Assembly (NCBI RefSeq): GCF_014202215.1
Contig: NZ_JACHGB010000003.1
Span: forward strand, 310,001 to 374,000
Direction: 5' to 3'
DNA: 64,000 nt
From: Quisquiliibacterium transsilvanicum
Lineage (GTDB): Bacteria; Pseudomonadota; Gammaproteobacteria; Burkholderiales; Burkholderiaceae_E
Made by a program: the position numbers and the translations under genes. Below the pieces are notes generated by a model that worked only from the letters and a program-made list of their open reading frames with translations, had not been told where the DNA came from and did not search any database. Below are positions 1 through 7,840 of this stretch, in pieces (positions within the stretch are counted from its first letter, which is position 1; each line of letters starts with the position of its first letter).

Positions 1-855
1 CACCGCGGTGCAGTGGTTGGCCGCGTCGTCGGGATCGCGGTCGCTGCCGGTCTGCAGCACGCACGCGAGAATGCGTACCGCGCGGCTGCGGTCGACGCCG
101 AGCCGGCGCAGCCCGGACTCGGTGCACACCACGGCGGCGGCCGCGCCGTCGGAGATCGGCGAGCACATCGGCAGCGTCAGCGGCCAGGTGATCGGCGGCG
201 CCGCCAGCACCTCGTCGATCGTGTAGACGTCGCGATACTGGGACAGCGGGTTGTGCTGCGAGTGGCGATGGTTCTTCGCGGCGACCGCGGCGAGCTGGCG
301 CTGCGTGGTGCCCCAGCGGCGCATGTGATGTCGCGCGAACGCCGCATACACGTCCATGAACACGCTGTACGGCTTCGACGAAGTGGTGCCGGGCGGAACC
401 TCGACGCCCTCGCCGAGCTTCAGCAGCCGGTCGCGGATCGCCTGGGCGTCGGAGACGTCCCAGGCGCTGTCGAACACCGAGAACATCAGATCGCGGTCGC
501 GCGAGAACATCTTCTCGGCGCCGACCGCGAGCGCGACGTCGCCCTCACCCGCGCGCAGGAAGCTCACCGCGAGATGCAGCGCCGTGCTGCCGCTGGCGCA
601 GGCGTTCTCGACGTTGGCCACCGGGATCGACTGGATGCCCATCGCGCGCAGCGCAACCTGCCCGCGGATCATCTGCTGGCCTTCCATGTGGCCCTGCGAC
701 GCGTTGCCGAAGTAGGCCGCCTGCAGCTCGCCGGCGCCGATGCCGGCATCCGCCAACGCCGCCTCGACCGCGTGACGGGTCATCTGCTTGATGCTGAGGT
801 CGACCAGCCGGCCGAACGGCGTCATCCCGACGCCGACCACATAGACGTTTTCCAT
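1..855 (-). CDS. Thiolase family protein (acetyl-CoA acetyltransferase / SCP-x type), 3' end outside window
   Basis: This thiolase-fold enzyme probably cleaves or condenses acyl-CoA in beta-oxidation-type metabolism. The first 285 residues are visible, starting MENVYVVGVG. The nucleophilic cysteine lies in NACASG, with Cys at about residue 86, which is the thiolase active-site context. The C-terminal His and Cys motifs fall outside the window, so thiolase proper cannot be separated from the non-thiolytic lipid-transfer type. The ATG is preceded on the minus strand by GGAGCAGGA. It is divergent from the crotonase gene to its right, with palindromes between them, so the two may share a regulator. 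The family call is firm and the substrate is unknown. Confidence 0.87.
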   Translation of the reverse strand, partial: MENVYVVGVGMTPFGRLVDLSIKQMTRHAVEAALADAGIGAGELQAAYFGNASQGHMEGQQMIRGQVALRAMGIQSIPVANVENACASGSTALHLAVSFLRAGEGDVALAVGAEKMFSRDRDLMFSVFDSAWDVSDAQAIRDRLLKLGEGVEVPPGTTSSKPYSVFMDVYAAFARHHMRRWGTTQRQLAAVAAKNHRHSQHNPLSQYRDVYTIDEVLAAPPITWPLTLPMCSPISDGAAAAVVCTESGLRRLGVDRSRAVRILACVLQTGSDRDPDDAANHCTAV

Positions 856-970
856 TCCTGCTCCTCGATGCGTCCCGGCTCGCGGCCCGGCGGCGCGCCC
901 TCAAGCGGGGTGCGTACGCCGCCGCCTGCGGGTCGTTTCCGCCACTCAGCGCACGCAAGGCGCCAGGCCG

Positions 971-985
971 GGAATACCATATTCC
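971..985. promoter_or_regulatory. Operator-like palindrome
   Basis: GGAATA-CCA-TATTCC is a perfect 6+3+6 inverted repeat in the AT-richer divergent spacer between the thiolase and crotonase genes. Its size fits a dimeric repressor site of TetR or similar type. No regulator gene is visible nearby. Confidence 0.45.
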
Positions 986-1041
986 GAAGTGTGTTCTACC
1001 ATTGAAACAGATAAGTTACTCGTTGGTCAATTCAACCTGAT

Positions 1042-1058
1042 GGCCTGGAATTCAGGCC
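1042..1058. promoter_or_regulatory. Second operator-like palindrome
   Basis: GGCCTG-GAATT-CAGGCC is a perfect 6+5+6 inverted repeat that ends 19 bp before the crotonase start codon. It could be an operator or a 5'-UTR hairpin just upstream of the Shine-Dalgarno AGAGGAGAG. Confidence 0.4.
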
Positions 1059-1077
1059 GAACCAGAGGAGAGCAGAC

Positions 1078-1866
1078 ATGAGCGAACCGGTTGTCCTGAC
1101 GCAGGCGCGGGCAGGCGCGATGTGGATCACCCTGAATCGCCCCGCGGCGATGAACTCGATCACTCCGGAGATCGTGCGCGGCATCGATTCAGCGCTCGAC
1201 CGGGCGCTGACCGACGATTCGGTGCGCGCCGTGGTGCTGACGGGTTCCGGGCGCGCCTTCTGCGCGGGCGCCGACCTCAAGTACGTCCGGGAAAGTGTCG
1301 GCGGCGACGAAGCTGCCACCGCGGCCTTCCTGCAGACCGTACTGGCCATCATGGGACGCATCGAGAAGTTCCCGAAGCCGGTCATCGCGGCGATCAACGG
1401 ACTCGCGCTCGCCGGCGGCCTGGAGCTTGTACTGTGCTGCGACCTCGTGATCGCCGCCCGCTCGGCCAGAATTGGCGACGCCCACGCGAACTACGGCCTG
1501 CTGCCCGGCGGCGGAAGCTCGGTGCGGCTGCCGCGCAAGATCGGCCCGACGCGCGCCAAGTACCTGCTGTTCACCGCGGAGTTCGTGCCGGCCGAACAGC
1601 TGGTCGAAGCCGGCCTCGTCAACGAGGTCGTCGATGATGCCGACCTGGCTGCCGCCACCGAGCGCCTGGTGGCGAAGCTGGCGGCGAAGAGCACGCTCGT
1701 GCTGCGCAGGATGAAGGCGCTGGTCGACGACGGCCTCGAACAGCCGTCGGAGACCGCGCTGCGCCTGGAATTGCTGGCCAGCGAGGTGCATTCGCACAGC
1801 CACGACATGCGCGAGGGCCTGGCCGCCTTCGAGGAGAAGCGCAAGCCGCGCTTCATCGGGCGCTAG
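1078..1866 (+). CDS. Enoyl-CoA hydratase/isomerase (crotonase) family protein with variant active site
   Basis: A 262-residue crotonase-fold acyl-CoA enzyme. The oxyanion-hole segments are clear: AFCAGADLK near residues 60-70 and GLALAGGLEL ending near 117. The first catalytic glutamate of hydratases (rat Glu144) is present as Glu116. The position 20 residues later, where hydratases carry Glu164, is His136 in GDAHANYGLLPGGG. It may therefore not be a simple enoyl-CoA hydratase; isomerase, hydrolase or lyase activity is possible. Start chosen at the ATG behind AGAGGAGAGCAGAC. It lies opposite the thiolase, which suggests a shared catabolic role. Confidence 0.88.
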   Translation: MSEPVVLTQARAGAMWITLNRPAAMNSITPEIVRGIDSALDRALTDDSVRAVVLTGSGRAFCAGADLKYVRESVGGDEAATAAFLQTVLAIMGRIEKFPKPVIAAINGLALAGGLELVLCCDLVIAARSARIGDAHANYGLLPGGGSSVRLPRKIGPTRAKYLLFTAEFVPAEQLVEAGLVNEVVDDADLAAATERLVAKLAAKSTLVLRRMKALVDDGLEQPSETALRLELLASEVHSHSHDMREGLAAFEEKRKPRFIGR

Positions 1867-1949
1867 CTAGAACGGAGTCCCGGCCTGCGGCCCCGGTATT
1901 GTCGCCGCCAGTCGCGCTCGGCGTGACCGCGCTTGGCGTGGCCGCACGC

Positions 1950-3515
1950 TCAGCGCGCCCTCAACACCTGCAGGTGCAAGCGATGCGTGCGCGCCCGGTG
2001 GTGCAGCAGCGTCGCCTCGTGCACCGTGCAGGGCACGCCCGGCAAGGGCAGCAGGCCCTGATCGCCCACTCGCTCCGTCAGCGGCCGACCCTCGCAGTCG
2101 CTGTCCTCGAAGACCGCCCACAGCGCCCCCTCGGCCGGCGCTTCATGCCGGGTGACGCCCGGCACCAGGATGCGCGCGCGGGGGAAGACGAGCCGGAGAT
2201 TCCCGCCCAGGGTCTGGGTGTCGGCGAGGATCGCCACCGGTTCCCCGTGCGCTGCGCGCATGTCCGCCGCCAGCGCGACGTAGGGCAGGCTCACCACGGC
2301 CGGCCGGCCGCGCGCAAGCTGCTCGGCGAAGAACACGCGGCCCGGCAGCATCAGCGCGGCGGCCAGCGCCATCGCGGCACCCACCGCCAGCATTCCAATG
2401 CGCAGATCGGCGCGGCGCACGACCAGCGCCAGCCACAGCGGCAGCGGCGCGAGAACCGGTAGCAACCAGCGCTCCTCGAAATGGCGGCTGCCGGAAACCA
2501 CGACGAAGACCGCGGTGAGCGCCACGCCGAGCACGAGCTGGAGGGAAACCAGGCGCAGCAGCGCCGCGGCGCGCGGGGCGGGGACGGCGGGCGCCACTGC
2601 GTGCGCGGCGCCCCCGGCGCCCAGGATGCGAGCATCGCCGCGCTCGAGATCGGCGCGGCCGCGCGCGGCGGGGCCAGGCGCGGCGCGGCGCAGCCACCGC
2701 AGCGCGCGCACCGAGATCCACACGATCGCCATCAGGCCGACGCAGGCTGCCAGCGCCCCGGACAGCTCGGCGAGCCCGGCGACGGAGCCGAAGGGATCGG
2801 CCGATCGCTCCAGCTTGCGCATCGTGGAGCCGACCGCCGACCGGTTGCCCGCGAGCCAGGCGAGGTGCGGCAGCACCGCCAGCGCCGCGCCCAGCGCCGC
2901 CCAGGCCAGCCGGGGTGTCAGCAGCACGACGCGCCAGCCGGGCGCCAGCAGCAGCGCGCCCACCAGGGCGGCAAGCGCGATCGCCGTGTTGTACTTCGCG
3001 ATCAGCGCCGCGCCGCCAAGCAGGCCCCAGGCCAGGTAGCCCAACCGGGTCGGCGATGCGCGCAGCCGCTGCGCCAGCCAGAGCGTCGCCAGCACCAGAG
3101 CCACTGCCAGCGCGGAGTGGGTGAGCACCCGCTGCGCTTCCCAGATCACCACCGGGATCAGCGCGAAGCCTGCCAGCACCAGCGGGGCCTGCCGGCGGGC
3201 TGCGCCGGCGTCGCGCAGCGCGGCCAGGCTCAACGCTACGCTGGCCCCCATCAGCAGGCACTTGAGCGCCAGGTTCAGCGCCAGGCTGGGCCCGGCGAGC
3301 GCGTCCGGCAGCCAGTTCAGCCAGACGTATAGCGGCGGCTGCGCGGTATAGCCCAGGCGCAGCTCCTGAGCCAGGACCAGCATCTCCGCCTGGTCGAAAT
3401 TGGCGGTCGGCGAGGCCGCCAGCTGCGTGGCCACGTTGAACAGCAGGTAGAGAACCGCCAGCCCGCTCCACGACGCCAGCCCCCAGGAGAGGCTCCATGC
3501 TCGACCCTCGGCCAT
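1950..3515 (-). CDS. ArnT/PMT-like (GT39) polyprenyl-phosphate glycosyltransferase
   Basis: A 521-residue multi-spanning inner-membrane protein. The acidic motif of the first periplasmic loop, FDQAEMLVLAQ at about residues 40-50, and PPLYVWLNW are typical of ArnT/PMT-type enzymes, which move a sugar from undecaprenyl phosphate to lipid A or another envelope acceptor. About ten hydrophobic segments follow, then a soluble C-terminal domain. The frame stays open far upstream, but that part is antisense to the GT2 gene; the ATG giving MAEGRAW was taken as the start. It is divergent from the GT2 gene, a likely maker of its lipid-linked donor. The sugar is unknown. Confidence 0.8.
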   Translation of the reverse strand: MAEGRAWSLSWGLASWSGLAVLYLLFNVATQLAASPTANFDQAEMLVLAQELRLGYTAQPPLYVWLNWLPDALAGPSLALNLALKCLLMGASVALSLAALRDAGAARRQAPLVLAGFALIPVVIWEAQRVLTHSALAVALVLATLWLAQRLRASPTRLGYLAWGLLGGAALIAKYNTAIALAALVGALLLAPGWRVVLLTPRLAWAALGAALAVLPHLAWLAGNRSAVGSTMRKLERSADPFGSVAGLAELSGALAACVGLMAIVWISVRALRWLRRAAPGPAARGRADLERGDARILGAGGAAHAVAPAVPAPRAAALLRLVSLQLVLGVALTAVFVVVSGSRHFEERWLLPVLAPLPLWLALVVRRADLRIGMLAVGAAMALAAALMLPGRVFFAEQLARGRPAVVSLPYVALAADMRAAHGEPVAILADTQTLGGNLRLVFPRARILVPGVTRHEAPAEGALWAVFEDSDCEGRPLTERVGDQGLLPLPGVPCTVHEATLLHHRARTHRLHLQVLRAR

Positions 3516-3565
3516 CCGATTCCTCGAAGCGGGCGCCGCTCCGGCCGGCCCGCAGTCCCGTTCTG

Positions 3566-3571
3566 TATGAT
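3566..3571 (+). promoter_or_regulatory. Candidate -10 box for the GT2 gene
   Basis: TATGAT matches the sigma-70 -10 consensus at 5 of 6 positions and lies 70 bp before the GT2 start in the divergent spacer. No good -35 is visible, so this is only a candidate. Confidence 0.3.
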
Positions 3572-3641
3572 CGCCGCGGACCCCGAGCGCGCCGCGGAAG
3601 CGCGGCGCGTATTCTGACTGAACGCGAGAGCCCCTGTCCCC

Positions 3642-4640
3642 ATGATTCCGCACGCCGACGACGCCGACCCCGACCCCGACGTCTCCATCGTCATCCCGCT
3701 TTATGACGAGGTGGAGAACCTGGCCGACCTGGTCGAACGCGTCCGGGAGGCGATGTCCGCCACGCACCACTCCTTCGAGCTGGTCTGTGTCGACGACGGC
3801 TCCACCGACGGCACCGACCGGCTGCTGCTGGACCTGGCCGGCACGCGCCCGTGGCTGGCGCCGGTGGTGCTGGCCCGCAACTACGGGCAGTCCACCGCGC
3901 TGCAGGCGGGCTTCGAGCGCGCCCGCGGCCGCTACATCGTGACCCTGGACGGCGACCTTCAGAACGACCCCGCCGACATCCCCGCGCTGGTGGACCGTCT
4001 CGAGTCCGATCCGGACGTGGACATGATCTCGGGCTGGCGCGAGCAGCGCCAGGACAAGGCGCTGTCTCGTCGGCTGCCGTCGGCGATCGCCAACCGGCTG
4101 ATCTCCCGCCTCACCGGCGTCCACCTGCACGACTACGGCTGCGCGCTCAAGGCCTACCGTCGGCACATCATCGAGCGCATCAGCCTCTACGGCGAACTGC
4201 ACCGCTTCATCCCCTCGCTGGCCAAGGAAGCCGGTGCACGCATCGTCGAGGTCCCGGTGCGCCACCATGCGCGCACCCGCGGCAAGTCCAAGTACGGCAT
4301 CGACCGCACCTTCCGGGTCATCCTCGACCTGATCCTGATCGTCTTCTTCCTGCGCTTTCGGCAGCGGCCGCTGCACGCCTTCGGCGGGCTGGGCCTGTGG
4401 ATGCTGACGCCTGGGCTCGGCATGCTCGGCTGGCTGCTGGTGCTCAAGCTGGCCGGCGAGGACATCGGCCAGCGGCCGATGCTGCTGGCCGGGGTGATCC
4501 TCGTTCTCGCAGGGATGCAGCTGATCGTCGCGGGGCTGACCGGCGAGCTGCTGATCCGCCTGTACCACGCGGGCGGGCTGCGACCGCAGTACCACGTGCG
4601 CCCGGCGGCGCCGCCGCGGTCCCTGCCGCCTGCGCGTTGA
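3642..4640 (+). CDS. Family 2 glycosyltransferase, undecaprenyl-phosphate sugar synthase-like (ArnC/GtrB/DPM1 type)
   Basis: A 332-residue GT-A enzyme expected to transfer a sugar from a nucleotide donor to undecaprenyl phosphate on the cytoplasmic face. The N-terminal domain has DDGSTDGT at about residues 51-58 and the metal-binding DGDLQNDP at about 103-110. Two or three C-terminal hydrophobic segments (from about residue 220) match the ArnC/GtrB layout. It is divergent from the GT39 transferase and followed by a UPF0104 membrane protein that could be a flippase. The start is the ATG that gives the PDVSIVIPLYDE strand at the usual distance. Confidence 0.88.
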   Translation: MIPHADDADPDPDVSIVIPLYDEVENLADLVERVREAMSATHHSFELVCVDDGSTDGTDRLLLDLAGTRPWLAPVVLARNYGQSTALQAGFERARGRYIVTLDGDLQNDPADIPALVDRLESDPDVDMISGWREQRQDKALSRRLPSAIANRLISRLTGVHLHDYGCALKAYRRHIIERISLYGELHRFIPSLAKEAGARIVEVPVRHHARTRGKSKYGIDRTFRVILDLILIVFFLRFRQRPLHAFGGLGLWMLTPGLGMLGWLLVLKLAGEDIGQRPMLLAGVILVLAGMQLIVAGLTGELLIRLYHAGGLRPQYHVRPAAPPRSLPPAR

Positions 4641-4680
4641 GGGTGACGAGACGATGAACGGGACTCGTCGATGAATCGCG

Positions 4681-4747
4681 CGCGCCGATGAAGCGGCCGC
4701 GCCGATGAAGCGGCCGCGCCGATGAAGCGGCCGCGCCGATGAAAAGG
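4681..4747. repeat. 17-bp tandem repeat, about 3.8 copies
   Basis: Three perfect copies of CGCGCCGATGAAGCGGC are followed by a degenerate fourth. Each copy contains GATGAAGC, which resembles the real start of the downstream gene (GTGATGAAGCGG). The unit is not a multiple of three, so the copies are not one reading frame. It fills most of the spacer between the GT2 and UPF0104 genes. Confidence 0.9.
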
Positions 4748-4770
4748 GGCGCCGTGATGAAGCAGGCGCT

Positions 4771-5739
4771 GTGATGAAGCGGGCGCTGCGCTTGCTGCGG
4801 CTCCCGGCCGCTGCACTGCTGCTGGCCGCGGCGATCGCGCTGGCCGGACCGCGCCGGGTCTGGGACGCGCTGTCCGGCGCCGACCCCCGCTGGCTGCTGG
4901 CGGGGCTGGCCTGCGCCATCGCGGCGAACCTGGTCTCGGCGCTGCGCTGGCGCGCGCTGTGCGACTGGCTGGGAATGCGGGCCCCCGCGGGATGGGCGGT
5001 GAGGGTCTATTTCCAGGGAGTGGCGGTCAACGCGCTGCTGCCCGGCGCAGTGGTGGGCGGCGACGTGCTGCGCGCCTGGCGCCTGCGCGCGCTAGGCCAT
5101 CCCGGCCTCGAAGCGGGACTCTCGGTACTGCTCGACCGGATCAGCGGCCTGTGGATGCTGATCGTGCTCGGCGCACTGGCGCTCGCGCAGGGCCTCAGGG
5201 AGGCCGGCACGCCCGCAGCGGCGGCGATCGCCGGCGCCTGGCCGGCGGCGATGCCGATCGGCCCGGCGCCCGCCGCCCTGCTGGCGGCAATCTCGATGCT
5301 CGTCCTGCCCTGGCTGGCGCTGAGCCTGGCGCTGCGCGCGCCAGTGCGCGATGGCGCGGGTCGCCTCGGGCGGCTGCGCGCGGCGCTCGCCCGGCGCGGC
5401 TTGTCCGGCCCCTACGCGCTGCAGGCGCTCCTCTCCGCCGCGGTGCAGCTGCTCTCCGCGGGCGCGCTGCTGTGCGCGCTGCGCGCGCTCGGCGCCGACC
5501 TTCCCGCCTGGGCGGTGGCAGTCGCGGCGGTGCCCATCTTCCTGATGGCGACGCTGCCGGTGAGCTTCGGCGGCTGGGGCACCCGCGAGGCGGCCGCGGC
5601 AATCACGCTGGGCGCGCTCGGCACCCCTGCCGCGGTGGCGGTCACCGGCTCGGTCGTCTACGGGGCCTATGCGCTGGTGCAGGCGCTGGGCGGGTGGATG
5701 AGCGGCGGCGCGCGCAGCGAGGCAGTCGAGCCGCGCTGA
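4771..5739 (+). CDS. UPF0104 / lysylphosphatidylglycerol synthase-like membrane protein (putative flippase)
   Basis: A 322-residue polytopic membrane protein of the family also found as the flippase-like part of MprF and in AglD-like proteins. Visible hallmarks are LVSALRWRALCDWLG (about residues 51-65), VNALLPGAVVGGDVLRAWR (about 87-105) and PVSFGGWGTREAAAA near the C-terminus, which occur in this family's conserved loops. It follows the GT2 gene on the same strand, suggesting movement of, or regulation by, a lipid-linked substrate. Start is GTG at 4771 or the adjacent ATG at 4774; nearby repeat-borne ATG triplets make this uncertain. Flippase function is inferred. Confidence 0.8.
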   Translation: MMKRALRLLRLPAAALLLAAAIALAGPRRVWDALSGADPRWLLAGLACAIAANLVSALRWRALCDWLGMRAPAGWAVRVYFQGVAVNALLPGAVVGGDVLRAWRLRALGHPGLEAGLSVLLDRISGLWMLIVLGALALAQGLREAGTPAAAAIAGAWPAAMPIGPAPAALLAAISMLVLPWLALSLALRAPVRDGAGRLGRLRAALARRGLSGPYALQALLSAAVQLLSAGALLCALRALGADLPAWAVAVAAVPIFLMATLPVSFGGWGTREAAAAITLGALGTPAAVAVTGSVVYGAYALVQALGGWMSGGARSEAVEPR

Positions 5740-5821
5740 TGCCTTGGGGCTATCCTCTCCGGCTCGCAAGCCGGGCCGCGGCGATCGGACCGCACGGAAC
5801 CACACGACAGGAAGACAGACC

Positions 5822-7342
5822 ATGGGCATCCGCGACTTCACCCTCTGGAGCGTCATCGAGCGCAATGCGCGCTGGTCCGGCGCCGGCACTGCCTTCGTGT
5901 TCGACGGCACGGCGCACAGCCACGCGCAGTACGCCGCGCGCGCGCGCCGGCTGGCCGCCGGCCTGGCGCGCGCAGGGGTGGCGCGCGGCGACCGGGTGGC
6001 GGTGGTGGCGCAGAACCGCCCCGAGTACCTGGATCTGTACGCTGCCGCCGCGCGGCTGGGCGCGATCGTGGTCCCGGTGAACTGGCGCCTGAGCGCGGAG
6101 GAGATGGCGCACGCGGTGACCGACACCACGCCCAGGCTGCTGCTGGCCGATCCCGAGTACCAGCCCGCGCTCGCCACGCTGCGCGAACGCTGCCCCGGAC
6201 TGGCCGCCCTGCATGGCTACGGCCGCGCCGAAGAGGGCTTCGAGCCCTACGAGACGCTGCTGGACGCGGGCGACGACTGCGACGCGCCCCACGCCGAGGC
6301 CGGCGACGGCTTCGTGATCATCCACACCGCGGCCGTGGGCGGGCTGCCGCGCGGCGCCCTGCTCTCGCATGCGGGCCTGCTGGCCGCCGGGATGCAGCTG
6401 ATCAACCGCTGGCGGCTGGGACCGGACGACGTCGGGCTCGGCATGCTGCCGCTGTTCCACGTCTCCGGGCTGGGGCAGTTCCTGGCGATGCTGCAGGCCG
6501 GCGGCAGGACGCTGGTCTCGGCGCGCTTCGACCCGAAGGCCGCGGCGCGCCAGATCGCGGAGCACAAGGTCACCGTCTTCTCCGAGTTCGCGCCGATGCT
6601 CGGCGCCATCCTCGACGCGGCCGCCGACGAAGGCGCCGATCTCTCCAGCCTGCGCGCGATCAGCGGCCTGGACACGCCGGACACCATCGCCCGCTTCCAT
6701 GCCGCCTGCCCGCAGGCGGACTTCTGGTCCGGCTACGGCCAGTCCGAGGTCTCCGGAATGGCGACGCTGGCGCGCTTCCGCGATCGCCCGGGCGCGGCCG
6801 GCCGGCCGGCGCTGCTCACCGAGGTGGCGGTGGTCGATGAGCTGGACCGCCCACTGCCCGCCGGGCACAGCGGCGAGATCGTGGTGCGGGGTCCCACCGT
6901 CTTCCTCGGCTACTGGAATCTCGAGGCCGACACCCGCGAGGCCTTCCGCAACGGCTGGCATCACACCGGAGACCTGGGCCGTTTCGACCAGGACGGTTAC
7001 CTCTGGTTCGAGGGCCGCACGCCCGCCAAGGAGCTGATCAAGCCGGGCGGCGAGAACGTCTACCCCGCCGAGGTGGAGCGCGTGCTGCTCGAGCACCCGG
7101 CGATCGCCGAGGCCGTGGTGTTCGGCGTGGCCGACGCCGAATGGGGCGAGGCAGTGCGCGCGGTGTGCGCCTGCCGGCCCGGCGCCGCGCCTCCCGACGA
7201 GCGGCTGGTGATCGAGTTCGTCGGGACGCGCATCGCGCGCTTCAAGAAGCCCAAGCGGGTGATTTTCGTCGAAGCCCTGCCGCGCGCCGCGGGCGGCGCC
7301 CCCGACCGCGCCGCCATCCGCAAGGCGCACGGCGACGGCTGA
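5822..7342 (+). CDS. AMP-dependent acyl-CoA synthetase/ligase-like protein with divergent A3 and A10 motifs
   Basis: A 506-residue ANL-superfamily protein. Core motifs are present: YGQSEVSG (A5-like), HTGDLGRFDQDGYLWFEGR (A7/A8) and GGENVYPAEVE. The phosphate loop normally reading TSGTTGxPKG is instead HTAAVGGLPRGALLSH, and the C-terminal segment normally PxxxxGK reads LPRAAGGAPDRAAIR, lacking the obvious adenylation lysine. Related proteobacterial ligases share this pattern as I recall, so it may be a natural subfamily. It is probably part of acyl-CoA metabolism with the flanking crotonase genes. Start is the ATG beginning MGIRDFTLW; the frame opens further upstream without support. Confidence 0.85.
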   Translation: MGIRDFTLWSVIERNARWSGAGTAFVFDGTAHSHAQYAARARRLAAGLARAGVARGDRVAVVAQNRPEYLDLYAAAARLGAIVVPVNWRLSAEEMAHAVTDTTPRLLLADPEYQPALATLRERCPGLAALHGYGRAEEGFEPYETLLDAGDDCDAPHAEAGDGFVIIHTAAVGGLPRGALLSHAGLLAAGMQLINRWRLGPDDVGLGMLPLFHVSGLGQFLAMLQAGGRTLVSARFDPKAAARQIAEHKVTVFSEFAPMLGAILDAAADEGADLSSLRAISGLDTPDTIARFHAACPQADFWSGYGQSEVSGMATLARFRDRPGAAGRPALLTEVAVVDELDRPLPAGHSGEIVVRGPTVFLGYWNLEADTREAFRNGWHHTGDLGRFDQDGYLWFEGRTPAKELIKPGGENVYPAEVERVLLEHPAIAEAVVFGVADAEWGEAVRAVCACRPGAAPPDERLVIEFVGTRIARFKKPKRVIFVEALPRAAGGAPDRAAIRKAHGDG

Positions 7343-7347
7343 TCGCA

Positions 7348-7353
7348 TAAACT
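7348..7353 (+). promoter_or_regulatory. Candidate -10 box for the SnoaL-like gene
   Basis: TAAACT overlaps the spacer just behind the ligase stop codon, 22 bp before the next start codon. A ribosome-binding CGAGGAA lies between them. No clear -35 is visible. Confidence 0.3.
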
Positions 7354-7375
7354 CCGCTTCCCGAGGAACCCCGTC

Positions 7376-7816
7376 ATGCAACGCCCGACCTCAATCGCCA
7401 CCGCCTCGGTCGAAGCCGCCGAGGAGGCCTTCTACGACGCCATGCAGCGCGGCGACCTCGCCGCGATGATGGCCTTGTGGCTGGACGACGAGGACGCGGT
7501 CTGCGTGCATCCCAACGGCGCGCGCCTGGTCGGCATCGCCGCCATCCGCGACGGCTTCACTGCGATGTTCGCGCACGGCGGTGTCGACGTCCGGCCGAGC
7601 GACGTCCGCAGCCAGCTGGGCGCCACGCTGGCCGTGCACAACCTGGTCGAGAAGGTGCTGGTGTCTGGCCCGGGCGGCACGCGGATCGTCGAGTGCGTCG
7701 CCACCAACGTGTACGCCAAGACCCCTGCCGGCTGGCGCGTCCTGCTGCACCATGCGGCCGCGGTATCCGAAGGCGCCGCTCCGGCGCCCATGGACCCCCC
7801 TGCCGTGCTGCACTGA
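7376..7816 (+). CDS. SnoaL-like / NTF2-fold small protein
   Basis: A 146-residue protein with the layout of SnoaL/DUF4440 proteins: an N-terminal helix EEAFYDAMQRGDLAAMMALW, then WLDDEDAVCVHPNGARLVG, and a C-terminal strand RVLLHHAA. These proteins use a cone-shaped alpha+beta fold for diverse small-molecule reactions or only for binding. It lies between the ligase gene and the YheT-type hydrolase gene on the same strand with short gaps, probably in one operon. The ATG follows GAGGAACCCCGTC. No specific function can be read from it. Confidence 0.75.
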   Translation: MQRPTSIATASVEAAEEAFYDAMQRGDLAAMMALWLDDEDAVCVHPNGARLVGIAAIRDGFTAMFAHGGVDVRPSDVRSQLGATLAVHNLVEKVLVSGPGGTRIVECVATNVYAKTPAGWRVLLHHAAAVSEGAAPAPMDPPAVLH

Positions 7817-7840
7817 CGGCGCAGTCCCGCGAGTCGCACC

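Noticed and set aside
13-1005. 330-codon plus-strand frame rich in Arg, Ala and His
   Set aside because: It is the antisense of the thiolase gene, whose conserved motifs are on the minus strand.
4681-4747. Possible CRISPR array
   Set aside because: Units are contiguous 17-mers without spacers.
1950-4919. 989-codon open frame on the minus strand
   Set aside because: Only the left half (to 3515) encodes the GT39 protein. The rest is antisense to the GT2 and UPF0104 genes and has biased low-complexity residues.
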